From NCBI GenBank assembly GCA_016699405.1, contig CP064972.1, positions 4,061,501 to 4,125,500 of the forward strand: a stretch of DNA of 64,000 nucleotides, written 5' to 3'. This document shows positions 25,123 through 34,033 of this stretch, in pieces. The position numbers and the translations under genes are program-made. Position 1 is the stretch's first letter. Each line of letters opens with the position of its first letter. This stretch comes from Holophagales bacterium. GTDB lineage: Bacteria; Acidobacteriota; Thermoanaerobaculia; Multivoradales; JAGPDF01. The notes under the pieces were generated by a model. The model worked only from the letters and a program-made list of their open reading frames with translations, was not told where the DNA came from and did not search any database.

Positions 25123-26850
25123 CTATCCGGAGGCGCCCTTCGGCAAGGTGAAGTAGAAGGTCGCTCCGGCGCCGATCTCGGACTCCGCCCAGATCCTGCC
25201 GCCATGGCGGTGGATGATCCGTCGGACCGTGGCCAGTCCGATCCCCGTACCCGGAAACTCCTCCTGGCGGTGGAGCCGCTGGAAGGGCACGAAGAGCCGC
25301 CGAGCCTGGGTGGGATCGAAGCCGACACCGTTGTCGCGCACGAAGAAGGTCTGCTCGGTGAGCCCACCCATCCCCGGCGGCCCGGCGTCGACTCGACCGA
25401 GCTGCACGTGCGGGCGTGCGACCGGCCGGGTGAACTTCCAGGCATTGCCGAGGAGGTTCTCCACGACGAGGTGCATCAGCTCCGGATCCCCTTCGACCCG
25501 CAACCCGGGAGCGATGTCGACCTCGACCTGCCGCTGTGGCTCGGCCTCCCGCAAGTGGCGAACGACCTTGGCGGCGGACCATCCGAGATCGAACTGATCG
25601 AGGCGCAGCGGACCCTGGGTCGAGCGCGAGAGCTCGAGCAGGTGGCCGATGAGCCCCTCCATCTGCGCCGCGGAGCGACGGATCCGCTCGACGAAGTCGC
25701 GCCCGGTCTCGCCGAGACCGTCGCCGTGGTCCTCGAGCAACGCCTCGGAGAAGCTGCCGATCCGGCGCAGCGGCGCCTTCAGGTCGTGGGAAACGGAGCT
25801 GGCGAAGGCGTCGAGCTCGCGGTTGGCGGCCTCCTGGCTGAGCACGGCCTGGCGGATCTCCTCCTCCTCGCGACGGCGGACCGAGCAGTCCCTCGCCACG
25901 CCCGCCGTACCGACGACCTCCCCCTGCTCGCCGTACACCGGCACTTCGATCGTCTCGAGCCAGGCGGTGCTGCCGTCGCTGCGCAGCAGGGGCCCCTCGG
26001 CGCGCTCGGGCTTTCCAGTCGCCAACACGCGCGCATCGCGCTCGAGGTACTTGCTGGCCTGCACCGCCGGCCAGATGGCGCGGGCGTCCTTGCCGATGAC
26101 CTCGCTTGCCGGGCGACCGCAAGCTTCGCAAAACGGCTCGTTGACGGCCAGGTAGCGTCCTGCGGCGTCTTTCAGCCAGGCGAGGTCGGTGATGCCGTCG
26201 AGGAGCGCGCGTTGTCGGGCCTCCGACTCCCGCAACCGCTGAAGGGTCTCTTGGAGCTCCCGATCCGCCTGCCGCTCGGCGGTGACCTCGCGCAGGATCC
26301 CGACGATCAGCGGCTGCCCGCTGGGGCCGCCGAGTCGGCTCTTCTTCGTCACCACCTGGTGGACCACGCCGCGGGCGTCCGTCACTGTCTGCTCGAGAAC
26401 CAGAGTGCCGCCGGTGGCGATCACCTCGTCGTCGGTGCGAAAGAAGGCCGCCATCTCGCCCTCGGGAAGCCTCGCGGCACCGGTCATCCCGAGGAGCGCC
26501 TCGCGCGGAAGGCCGAGAAGGGCACAGAACGCCCGATTCACGAAGACGAATCGATGCTCCCGGTCCTTGACGAAGACCGGCTCGACGAGGCCGTCGAGGA
26601 TCGGTCGAAAGCCGTCCGGAGCGGCGTCGAGCCCGTCGGCCCCGTCAACCGCTCCCGGAGGGCGGGCCCCCGTCCCCGGCCGAAGCCGACCGCGACGAAC
26701 CGGCGGCGGGCCCTTCACCCAGGTGCCGGCCGCGAGCGGCGACGACGTCTCCTCCGGCGTCCCGCCGGACGACCTCCGGCGGCGGACCCCAACGGCTCCA
26801 AAGTCCTTTCCAGGCCCCTCAGGCGACCCGCTCATGACGTTCCAGTGCAT
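25123..26850 (-). CDS. PAS-PAS sensor histidine kinase (phytochrome-like kinase core)
   Basis: A 575-aa soluble kinase. The first 75 residues are a basic, low-complexity leader. PAS1 lies at about 81-195 (GLVEPVFVKDREHRFVFVNR) and PAS2 at about 213-330 (LDGITDLAWLKDAAGRYLAV). A short coiled linker leads to the H-box SSVSHDLKAPLRRI (phosphorylated His, about 357), then the N-box ENLLGNAWKFTRP, G1 DNGVGFD and G2 GTGIGLATVRRI. The kinase core resembles the Cph1-like HisKA/HATPase subgroup. No TM segment, so it senses a cytoplasmic signal. It is divergent from the REC-PAS-PAS kinase with 78 nt between starts, and the two may form one pathway. An alternative ATG lies at 26835. Confidence 0.88.
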   Translation of the reverse strand: MHWNVMSGSPEGPGKDFGAVGVRRRRSSGGTPEETSSPLAAGTWVKGPPPVRRGRLRPGTGARPPGAVDGADGLDAAPDGFRPILDGLVEPVFVKDREHRFVFVNRAFCALLGLPREALLGMTGAARLPEGEMAAFFRTDDEVIATGGTLVLEQTVTDARGVVHQVVTKKSRLGGPSGQPLIVGILREVTAERQADRELQETLQRLRESEARQRALLDGITDLAWLKDAAGRYLAVNEPFCEACGRPASEVIGKDARAIWPAVQASKYLERDARVLATGKPERAEGPLLRSDGSTAWLETIEVPVYGEQGEVVGTAGVARDCSVRRREEEEIRQAVLSQEAANRELDAFASSVSHDLKAPLRRIGSFSEALLEDHGDGLGETGRDFVERIRRSAAQMEGLIGHLLELSRSTQGPLRLDQFDLGWSAAKVVRHLREAEPQRQVEVDIAPGLRVEGDPELMHLVVENLLGNAWKFTRPVARPHVQLGRVDAGPPGMGGLTEQTFFVRDNGVGFDPTQARRLFVPFQRLHRQEEFPGTGIGLATVRRIIHRHGGRIWAESEIGAGATFYFTLPKGASG

Positions 26851-26914
26851 TGGAGTCTAGCGCCGAACGAGACGTTTCCTGACGCGGGAAGACCGAAAAA
26901 CCCACCCGGTAGGC

Positions 26915-26920
26915 TACGAT
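26915..26920 (+). promoter_or_regulatory. -10-like box (TACGAT) eight bases before a GTG start, candidate leaderless promoter
   Basis: TACGAT at 26915-26920 is followed by eight bases and then GTG 26929. No Shine-Dalgarno sequence lies between, so initiation at or within a base or two of the transcript's 5' end is likely. No clear -35 was found. Confidence 0.4.
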
Positions 26921-26928
26921 TTCCCCGC

Positions 26929-28827
26929 GTGACACGCCGACCTCACCAAGCGGAAAGACCCCTTCGGGTTCTGCACGTCGAGGACTCTGCCGACGACGCG
27001 TTGCTCGTCCGGCGAGCGCTCGAACGAGGGGAGATCGGCGCTCGGGTGCTGCGCGTCGACACCTGGGAGGAGCTCTCCGCCGCGCTCTCGCAACACTGGG
27101 ACATCGCGCTGTGCGACTACTCGCTTCCCGCACTCGGCGGCGATGTCGCCTTGGCCATGCTGGCCGATCGGCGCCCGGAGCTCCCCGTGCTGGTGGTCTC
27201 GGGGGAGATCGGCGAAGACGATGCGGCCCAGATCATCCGCGGCGGGGCACGCGACTTCATCCCCAAGTCCGCCCTCGGCCGGCTCGCCCCGGCGATCCGC
27301 CGCGAGGTCGCCTCGGCCATGCGCGCCCGCGAGCTGCGTCGATCGGAGGAGGCCTATCGCGATCTCGTCGAAGGCTCGATCCAGGCGATCGTCATCCTGC
27401 AGCGCGGCAGGATCGTCTTCGTCAACCCGGCGGCGACCCGGTTCTACGGTGGCACGACGCAGGAGCTGCTCTCGCTCCAACCGGACGAGGTCACCCGACT
27501 GCTCCATCCCCAGGACCGGCAGCGCGTCTGGGGAGCCGTCGGCGAGCTCCGACGGGGCCGGCGCGAGTCGCTCGCCGGGATCGAGTTCCGCCTGCTCCGG
27601 CGCGATGGCGAGCAGCGCACGCTCGAGTTCTCCGCCACGCGCGGGCAGTTCGCCGAACGCCCTGCGGTGCTGGTCACGCTGATCGACGTCACGCAGGCCC
27701 AGCAGCTGCGCGAAGCGTTGATCCGCGGCCGGGAAGAATGGGAGACCGTCTTCGACAGCGTGCCGCAGTCGATCGCCATCGCCGACCGCGAGCTCCGTCT
27801 GCGCCGCGCCAACCGGAACCTCGCCGAGCGGCTCGGCGCTCCCTACCGTGCCCTGCTCGGCCGCCGGTTCGACGAGCTGATCGGCGGTGGCGCGAGTTAC
27901 GGCGACGCCACGGACGCCGTGCTCCAGGCGGGGGGCGGAGCGGGTCGTGACGTGGTGGTCGACAGTGCGCCGCTCGGCGGCGACTTTCGCTTTAGCATCA
28001 CCCCCTTCCTCGACAGCCGCGGCAACGTCGTCGGCACGGTCCACGTCGGCCGCGACGTCACGGCACAGCGCCGCGGCGAGGAGCTGGCGCGCCGCCGCGC
28101 CGCCGTCGAGCAGACAGAGCTGATCTTCCGTACCTTCCGCCACGAGGTCGGCAATCTCCTGAACACGCTGCGGGTGACGCTCGACGTGCTCGAGCGCAAT
28201 GTCGACCGCTTCGACGGTGCACGGCGCGAGGCCTACTTCTCCCGCTGTCGCGAGAGCCTGAGCCTCGCCGACAACCTTCTCGAGACCCTGAGGCGCTACC
28301 ATGCCGTCGACCACGTGCGCGTCGCTCCCCTCGAAGTGGCGCCCTTCCTGCGCGCCTTCGGCGGCCTGCTCTTCGAGGGTCCGACCCAACATGGTCTGCG
28401 CTGCCAGCTCGAGAGCTGCAAGGAAGGAGTCGCGGTCTTGGCCGACCGCGATGCCCTGTTGCGGGTGCTGCTCAACCTGATCGACAACGCTCAGGCGGCC
28501 ACCGCCGGCGTGGACGATCCCTGCGTCTCGCTCACCTGCTCGGTTTCCGCAAGCGAAGTGCTGCTCGGCGTCGCCGACAACGGCCACGGAATCTCCGAGG
28601 AGGACCAGGAGCGAGTGTTCAATCCGTTCTTCACCACCAAGCCACGCGGCTCCGGCATGGGACTGGCGATCGTCCAGCGGCTCGTCCACAAGATGGGAGC
28701 CCGACTCGCCCTGCGGAGCGTCCAGGGTCGCGGCACCTCCATCAGCCTGATCTTCCCGCGCCTCGATCTGGCTGCAGGCGCCGCCCCGCCGTTGCTCCAC
28801 CAGGTGCCGATCGGAGCGCCGGGTTGA
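26929..28827 (+). CDS. Hybrid kinase with N-terminal receiver: REC-PAS-PAS-HisKA-HATPase
   Basis: A 632-aa protein from GTG 26929; there is no nearby ATG. The receiver spans about 8-130: acidic pair in LHVEDSADDALLV, phosphoacceptor Asp in IALCDYSLPALGG, and Lys in DFIPKSALG. PAS1 is about 145-262 (SIQAIVILQRGRIVFVNPAA) and PAS2 about 275-380 (VPQSIAIADRELRLRRANRN). The kinase has an unusual H-box, FRHEVGNLLNTLRVTLDVL, as in kinases written HExGNxLN, then NLIDNAQAA, DNGHGIS and GSGMGLAIVQRL. A receiver placed first implies that its kinase output is gated by phosphorylation from another kinase, perhaps the divergent neighbour. Its TGA overlaps the TTG start of the Ser/Thr kinase. Confidence 0.88.
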   Translation: MTRRPHQAERPLRVLHVEDSADDALLVRRALERGEIGARVLRVDTWEELSAALSQHWDIALCDYSLPALGGDVALAMLADRRPELPVLVVSGEIGEDDAAQIIRGGARDFIPKSALGRLAPAIRREVASAMRARELRRSEEAYRDLVEGSIQAIVILQRGRIVFVNPAATRFYGGTTQELLSLQPDEVTRLLHPQDRQRVWGAVGELRRGRRESLAGIEFRLLRRDGEQRTLEFSATRGQFAERPAVLVTLIDVTQAQQLREALIRGREEWETVFDSVPQSIAIADRELRLRRANRNLAERLGAPYRALLGRRFDELIGGGASYGDATDAVLQAGGGAGRDVVVDSAPLGGDFRFSITPFLDSRGNVVGTVHVGRDVTAQRRGEELARRRAAVEQTELIFRTFRHEVGNLLNTLRVTLDVLERNVDRFDGARREAYFSRCRESLSLADNLLETLRRYHAVDHVRVAPLEVAPFLRAFGGLLFEGPTQHGLRCQLESCKEGVAVLADRDALLRVLLNLIDNAQAATAGVDDPCVSLTCSVSASEVLLGVADNGHGISEEDQERVFNPFFTTKPRGSGMGLAIVQRLVHKMGARLALRSVQGRGTSISLIFPRLDLAAGAAPPLLHQVPIGAPG

Positions 28828-30500
28828 GCGCCGAGCTCGCTCTCGTCGGGCGCGGTGTCGACGGTCGCTACCGTCTCGAGGCCCTGCTCGGCCGCGGCGC
28901 GCTCGGGGCGGTCTACCGGGCGCGGCATCTGCTGATCGACCGCGTGGTGGCGATCAAGATCCTCCATCCCGGGCGGCGGGGTCAGGCGGCCTCGCGCGAC
29001 AGCTTCCTCAACGAGGCGCGCACCGTCAACCGCGTGGCGCACCCGAACATCGCCGAGATCTACGATTTCGGCGAGACCGACGACGGCCTGGCCTACCTCG
29101 TCATGGAGCTGCTCGAGGGCGCCCGCCTCGCCGATCTTCTCGTCCGCGGCCCGGTGGCGCCGCTTCTCGCCCTGAGCATCGCCGAGCAGGTCAGCGGGGC
29201 GCTCGCTCGCGCACACGACCTCGGGGTGATCCATCGTGACCTGAAGCCCGAGCACGTCTTCCTCGTCCACCGCGCCGGACGCGACGACTTCGTGAAGCTG
29301 ATCGACTTCGGGCTGGCCGCCTGGCTGAGCCCGGAGAGCTCCGAGGGCGCGCGCGGCCTCGTCGGCACGCCCGCCTACCTGTCGCCGGAGCAGGCGCGTG
29401 GCGAGGAGACGACGCCCCAATCCGACCTCTACTCGCTGGGTGTGCTCTTGTTCGAAGCGCTGACCGGCACGCTGCCGTTCGCGAGCGACGACGATTCCGA
29501 GCTCCTCGCCTGCCATCGCGAGGCGATCGCCCCCGATCCGCGCCTGCGCCTTCCCGGCCTCGACGACGAGGTCGCCGGCATGGTCAACCGACTGCTGATG
29601 AAGCGGCCCGCGGACCGGTTCATCGACGCCTACCATCTTCAGGACACCTGCAGTGGACTGATCCGCCGGCTGCGCTCGACGCCGGCCGGCGACCTCGACG
29701 ACACTCGACCGGCAGGGCCGATGGCGGCTCTCGGCGGCACCCCGCGCCTGGCCTTGTCGGCGGTGGCCGCCGCGGCGCTTCGCGCCTCGTTCTTCGGTCG
29801 CATGCTGGCGACGGCCTATCCCGGCGGCAGCGCTCCGCCGTCGTTGATCTCCGACCTCAACCGGCACTGGCAGCAGGTTTCGGAGCTCTGCCAGGCCGAA
29901 GGCGAGCTCCAGGTCGCGCTGCGCTGGGAGGACACGCTGCACCGCCGGCAACGCGACCTCAGCGAGGCGACCGGCCGGGAGATCGAGGCGATCTCGCGCG
30001 CCCGCTCCCTGGTGCAGCGCGAGGTCGCCAGCGCCACGCAGGCGCTCCCCGGCCTGCTCGCCGGCGCGCAACAGGCCGGGGAGGAGCTCCTGCGGGCCCG
30101 CGAGCAGGCCTCGCAGGCCGAGCTCGATGGCGACGACGAGCGCCTCCGCGAGGCGCTGGCGAACGCGGGAGCCGCCGCGGCCCGCCGCCAGGGCGCGCTG
30201 GACTCGCACGAGCGGGTGCTCGACAAGATCCGGCGCTGGCAGCTCGCCGCCGAACAGTCAGCCGATCAGCGCTCCCGACTCCAGGCTCAGCTCGAGAGGC
30301 AGTCGGTGCGTTTTCAGCGGGACATCGAAGCCGCCCGCACGGCGGTCGCGACGCAAGGCGGCGCCCACCAGCAGCTCATCGAGACACTGACGGCGTCGGC
30401 GGCACTGCTCGAGGACCACTTCTGGCGGCGGAGCGAGTGCGCGGCCCTGTTCGCCGAGATGTCCGGGCTCGGATTGCCCCCTCCCGTTCCAGGTCCCTAG
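28824..30500 (+). CDS. Serine/threonine protein kinase with coiled-coil C-terminus
   Basis: A 558-aa Hanks-type kinase. The only plausible start is TTG 28824 in a TTGA overlap with the preceding kinase gene, so it is translationally coupled. Residues about 17-280 carry LLGRGALGAVYRARHL, the ATP-binding Lys in VVAIKIL, the catalytic loop VIHRDLKPEHVFLV, DFG in LIDFGLAAWL, and activation segment GTPAYLSPEQARGE. There is no TM or PASTA segment. Residues about 350-540 form Ala/Gln/Glu/Arg-rich coiled coil (RARSLVQREVASATQALPGL, LQAQLERQSVRFQRDIEAAR), suggesting oligomerisation or scaffold binding. Coupling to a two-component kinase suggests mixed His/Ser signalling. Its last 125 nt overlap the oppositely read HD-GYP gene. 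Confidence 0.9.
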   Translation: MSAELALVGRGVDGRYRLEALLGRGALGAVYRARHLLIDRVVAIKILHPGRRGQAASRDSFLNEARTVNRVAHPNIAEIYDFGETDDGLAYLVMELLEGARLADLLVRGPVAPLLALSIAEQVSGALARAHDLGVIHRDLKPEHVFLVHRAGRDDFVKLIDFGLAAWLSPESSEGARGLVGTPAYLSPEQARGEETTPQSDLYSLGVLLFEALTGTLPFASDDDSELLACHREAIAPDPRLRLPGLDDEVAGMVNRLLMKRPADRFIDAYHLQDTCSGLIRRLRSTPAGDLDDTRPAGPMAALGGTPRLALSAVAAAALRASFFGRMLATAYPGGSAPPSLISDLNRHWQQVSELCQAEGELQVALRWEDTLHRRQRDLSEATGREIEAISRARSLVQREVASATQALPGLLAGAQQAGEELLRAREQASQAELDGDDERLREALANAGAAAARRQGALDSHERVLDKIRRWQLAAEQSADQRSRLQAQLERQSVRFQRDIEAARTAVATQGGAHQQLIETLTASAALLEDHFWRRSECAALFAEMSGLGLPPPVPGP

Positions 30501-32301
30501 TGCCACTCCGGACGAGCTGAAGAAACGCCTGGACCACCTGCGGGTCGAAGAGACGGCCCGCATTCTCCTCGAGGTGCTCGACGATCCGTTTCCGCGACCA
30601 GGCTCGACGGTAGGGCCGGTCCGAGCCCAGCGCGTCCCAGACGTCGACGACGGCGAACACCCGCGCGGCGAGCGGGATCTCGGTCCCGCGCAGCCCGAGC
30701 GGATAGCCCGTGCCATCCCAGCGTTCATGGTGCGAATAGGGCACGTCGAGGGCGTGCCGGAGGTGGGGAATCGGCAGCAGCATCTCGCGCGCGTAGGCGG
30801 GATGCAGCTCCATCATGGTGCGCTCGGCCGTGTCGAGCGGCCCCGGCTTGTGCAGAATGCTGTCCGGAATCGCGATCTTGCCGATGTCGTGCAGCAGCGC
30901 GCCTCGCCGCAGATCCGCGAGAGCGATCTCGTCGAGCCCGAGCTCCCGACCCAGCCGCATCGCCAGGCGCGCCACCCGCCGCGTGTGGCCTTCGGTGTCC
31001 CGGTCGCGCAGCTCGAGCGCCCGTCCCCAGCTCTCGAGGATCCGGTCGTAGGCGATGGCGAGCTCGCGGTGGGACCGCTCGAGCTCCTCGAACAGCCCGA
31101 TGCGGCGCAGGGCGGCGGCACCGATCTCCGCCACGACCGCCAGGACGCGGAGATCGGCCTCGGTGAAGTCGACCGCCCGGCCGATCCAGATCGCGCCTTC
31201 GAACCGCTCCCCGGCGGCGAGCGAGGTCCCGGCCCCCGCCGGACTGCCGCTCGTCGCCGCGACGCGCCAGGGCAAGGCGAGCGCGTCCGCCATGCCCCCG
31301 AGACCGAGCTCGACGGCGGCGACCGCCGGATCGACCGAAAGCGGCTCGCCGCGGCGCCCGCTCCACGCACCGGCTCCGGCGGCGACGCATCCGGCGCTCC
31401 CGCATTCGTCGGCCAGGGCCACCACCGCCCGGTCGGACCCCAGCAACTCGGCGACGGCGTCGAGCAGGAGCGACATCAGCTGGCCACGCGTCCGGGCGAC
31501 ACGGAAGCGGGAGGCGACGAGCGCCATGACCCGCTGTTCCCGCTCGTGCTGCCGGCTCTCGGTGACGTCGCTGAGCGTCACCTGGATCGCCGGCCGGTCG
31601 TCGAAGGTCGAGGGCGAGGCCGCGAAAACCAGGCTGCGTTCCGACCCGCCCGAAGCGTGGGTGCGAACCACCAGCCGCTCCATGACCTGCTCGCGCGCCA
31701 CGCGGGCGAGGCACTCCTCCAGCCGGGAACGGTCGTCGGACGCGAACCGCCCCATCAGTTCCTCCCATTCCCACAGCAGGAGATCCTTGACGGTGGTGCC
31801 GAGCAGGGCCGCGGCCGCCGGGTTGACGAAGGCCAGGAGCCCGTTCTGCAGCAACGCGAGGCCTTCGTGCGAACCGTCCACGAGAGCGCGATAGGTGCGC
31901 TCGGTGCGCTCGCGGAGGCGCCGCTTCCCGGCGGCGGCCAGCTCGCGCTGCACGGCCTCGTTGAGTCGGGTGAGCCGTTCCTTCATCACGCAGTCGCGGG
32001 CCCCGGCCCGCATTGCCCCGACCGCCAGGTCTTCGCCGACGGCACCCGACACGACCACCACCGGCAGCTCGCGCTCGCGCCGGCGCACGACTTCGACGAC
32101 GGTGAGCGCATCGAAGCCGGGCAGAGCGAAATCCGAGAGGACGATGTCCCAGTGCCCCTGCGAGAGTGCCAGCTCCAAGTCCGCGACCGTGTCGACGCGC
32201 CGAGCTGCGACCTCGAGACCGCCGCGGCGCAGCTCGCGAACGACGAGTAACGCGTCGTCTTCGGAATCTTCGACCTGCAGGACCCTCACCGGTTCGCTCA
32301 C
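30376..32301 (-). CDS. Response regulator REC-PAS-GAF-HD-GYP, cyclic-di-GMP phosphodiesterase type
   Basis: A 641-aa protein starting at GTG 32301, with GGGAGGAG upstream. REC spans about 1-125 (LQVEDSEDDALLV; phosphoacceptor Asp in IVLSDFALPGFDA); PAS about 140-255 (GLALLQNGLLAFVNPAAAAL); GAF about 275-420 (LLLDAVAELLGSDRAVVALA). The HD-GYP domain (about 440-610) has EGHTRRVARLA, HDIGKIAIPDSILHKPG and HHERWDGTGYPLGLRG, so all metal-binding and GYP residues are intact. HD-GYP enzymes hydrolyse cyclic-di-GMP. The last 30 residues are Arg/Thr-rich and lie in the overlap with the convergent Ser/Thr kinase. Divergent from the NtrC-type regulator, 154 nt between starts. Confidence 0.9.
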   Translation of the reverse strand: MSEPVRVLQVEDSEDDALLVVRELRRGGLEVAARRVDTVADLELALSQGHWDIVLSDFALPGFDALTVVEVVRRRERELPVVVVSGAVGEDLAVGAMRAGARDCVMKERLTRLNEAVQRELAAAGKRRLRERTERTYRALVDGSHEGLALLQNGLLAFVNPAAAALLGTTVKDLLLWEWEELMGRFASDDRSRLEECLARVAREQVMERLVVRTHASGGSERSLVFAASPSTFDDRPAIQVTLSDVTESRQHEREQRVMALVASRFRVARTRGQLMSLLLDAVAELLGSDRAVVALADECGSAGCVAAGAGAWSGRRGEPLSVDPAVAAVELGLGGMADALALPWRVAATSGSPAGAGTSLAAGERFEGAIWIGRAVDFTEADLRVLAVVAEIGAAALRRIGLFEELERSHRELAIAYDRILESWGRALELRDRDTEGHTRRVARLAMRLGRELGLDEIALADLRRGALLHDIGKIAIPDSILHKPGPLDTAERTMMELHPAYAREMLLPIPHLRHALDVPYSHHERWDGTGYPLGLRGTEIPLAARVFAVVDVWDALGSDRPYRRAWSRKRIVEHLEENAGRLFDPQVVQAFLQLVRSGTRDLEREGAIRARTSRRTGPRTRSAARSGPRAVPPTPSVSR

Positions 32302-32455
32302 CCGGCTCCTCCCACCCGCCGAACATCGTCCATCGCTGGTCTGGAATGCAATGCGCGCGCCATCGCGAGGAACGGACCTTGCCGCGCGACGCGCTACACT
32401 TCTCGACACTCCCGCCTCGCCGACGCGGGGGCGCCACGCCGCCAGCGAGCCTCGA

Positions 32456-33814
32456 ATGTCGTCCTCCACGCCACGCCGGACCCTGCTCATCGTCGACGAC
32501 GACGTCGGGCTGTGCGCCAGTCTCGCCGACGGCCTCGCGAGCCCGCGCCTCGAGGTGCTGCAGGCGCACGACGCTGCCCGCGGCTTGGCCCTCTGCACTT
32601 CGCGCCTGGTCGACCTGGTCCTGCTCGACCAGAACCTGCCGGACGGCACGGGCGTCGCGCTCTGTCCGCGGATCCTCGAGCAGAACGAACGGACCAAGAT
32701 CCTCTTCATGACCGCGTTTCCGTCGTTCGAGCACGCGGTGGAGGCGATCCGCGTCGGCGCCTGCGACTACCTGGCCAAACCGTTCTCGCTGGCCGAAGTC
32801 GAGCACGCGATCGACAAGGTCCAGAACCTCAGCCGGCTCGAGCTGATCGAACAGGCGCATCAGCGCTGCGTCGCCGAGCAGGGCGGGTCCATCGCCCTCG
32901 AAGGCAGCTCGCGCCCGATGCTCGAGCTCCTCCATCTCGCCCGGGTCGCCGCCGCCTCGGATGCGCCGGTCCTCATCACCGGCGAGACGGGAACCGGCAA
33001 GAGCCATCTGGCGCGACAGATCCACGAGCAGGGGCCACGGCACAGCGAGCCGTTCGTCAGCGTCAACTGCAGCGCCCTGCCGGAGAGCCTGGCGGAATCG
33101 GAGCTCTTCGGCCACGAACGGGGCTCCTTCACCGGCGCCGCGACGGCGCGTCGCGGCGTCTTCGAGATGGCCGAGCGCGGCACGGTGCTGCTCGACGAGA
33201 TCGGCACGATGCCCCTCTCCCTGCAGCCGAAGCTCCTCGCGATCCTCGAGGACGGGGCGCTGCGCCGCGTCGGCGGCGAAGCGGTACGCCCCGTCCAGGC
33301 ACGGATCCTCGCCGCCTCGAACTCCGACCTCGAGGGGGATGTCGAAGCCGGGCGCTTCCGGCGCGATCTCTACTACCGCCTTTGCGTCCTGCGCCTGCAC
33401 GTCCCGTCCCTGCGCGATCGCCCGGACGATCTCCCCGAGCTCTGCCGCTCGCTCCTCGCCCGCCTCGGTGCCCGGCACCGGACGTTGCCCGCCGGAGAGA
33501 TCGAGAGTCTCGCCCGCTACTCCTGGCCCGGAAACGTGCGCGAGCTGCGCAACGTGCTCGAACGCGCCCTGCTGCTGCAGCGGGGGGAAACACTCGCTCC
33601 CTCGCTGCTGCTGAGCCGGACCGAGAGCGTCTCGGCGCCGGCCCCCGCGCCGACCCCGGCAGGCGATGGCGCTCCGTCCGCGACGCTCGCGGCCGTGGAG
33701 GCGGCGCACATCCGCGCGGTGCTCGCCCGTTGCGGCGGCAACCAGACCCGGACGGCTGCCGCGCTGGGAATCGCCCTCTCGACGCTCAAGCGCAAGCTCC
33801 ACGACCTGCGCTGA
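32456..33814 (+). CDS. NtrC-family sigma-54-dependent response regulator
   Basis: A 452-aa activator. Receiver domain about 8-125 (LLIVDDDVGLCASL, phosphoacceptor Asp in LVLLDQNLPDGTG, Lys in DYLAKPFSL). AAA+ domain about 145-375: Walker A GETGTGKSHLA, sigma-54-contacting loop GSFTGA (usual GAFTGA), Walker B TVLLDEIG, and the arginine-containing FRRDLYYRLCVLRLHVPSLR. The Fis-type HTH is about 410-452 (GNQTRTAAALGIALSTLKRK). Ser replaces Ala in GAFTGA, a variant known in working activators. The gene is immediately followed by three palindromic repeats and a sigma-54-like promoter ahead of the Roadblock/ParA operon, its most likely target. The phosphorylating kinase is probably one of those upstream. 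Confidence 0.93.
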   Translation: MSSSTPRRTLLIVDDDVGLCASLADGLASPRLEVLQAHDAARGLALCTSRLVDLVLLDQNLPDGTGVALCPRILEQNERTKILFMTAFPSFEHAVEAIRVGACDYLAKPFSLAEVEHAIDKVQNLSRLELIEQAHQRCVAEQGGSIALEGSSRPMLELLHLARVAAASDAPVLITGETGTGKSHLARQIHEQGPRHSEPFVSVNCSALPESLAESELFGHERGSFTGAATARRGVFEMAERGTVLLDEIGTMPLSLQPKLLAILEDGALRRVGGEAVRPVQARILAASNSDLEGDVEAGRFRRDLYYRLCVLRLHVPSLRDRPDDLPELCRSLLARLGARHRTLPAGEIESLARYSWPGNVRELRNVLERALLLQRGETLAPSLLLSRTESVSAPAPAPTPAGDGAPSATLAAVEAAHIRAVLARCGGNQTRTAAALGIALSTLKRKLHDLR

Positions 33815-33831
33815 CCCCGTCGGGAATCGCC

Positions 33832-33878
33832 GGCTCGAATCGCTCCACCGGCTCGATTCGAGCCGTTCGAAACGAGCC
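33832..33878. promoter_or_regulatory. Three tandem 15-bp palindromic sites, candidate enhancer (UAS) for the NtrC-type activator
   Basis: Site 2, GGCTCGATTCGAGCC (33850-33864), is a perfect 7+1+7 palindrome. Site 1 (33832-33846, GGCTCGAATCGCTCC) and site 3 (33864-33878, CGTTCGAAACGAGCC) match it at 12 and 11 of 15 positions. Centres are 18 and 14 bp apart. Sites 1 and 2 together also form a 12-bp inverted repeat (33831-33865) that could act as a terminator for the preceding gene; there is no U-tract. The array lies roughly 75-125 bp upstream of the predicted start of the next operon, where NtrC-type enhancers sit. Confidence 0.5.
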
Positions 33879-33927
33879 GATGCGCGCTCGTTCCCCTCCT
33901 CCACACCGATTTCGAGCGCTCCTCCGC

Positions 33928-33943
33928 GGGCACGGCCCTTGAT
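33928..33943 (+). promoter_or_regulatory. Sigma-54-like promoter for the Roadblock/ParA operon
   Basis: GGGCACGGCCCTTGAT fits the -24/-12 consensus TGGCACGNNNNTTGCW with the exact spacing and two mismatches: T to G at the first position, and C to A in the -12 GC. The -12 mismatch weakens the call. Support comes from the NtrC-type gene and palindromic array just upstream. The leader to ATG 34034 would be about 80 nt. Confidence 0.35.
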
Positions 33944-34033
33944 CTCTGCTCCTTTCCAGGAGCCGGTGCCGGCAGGGCTGCGAGCAACCCGACCCGAAGC
34001 GCACCGGTCCCGAGCTCACCGGAGGAGCTCACG

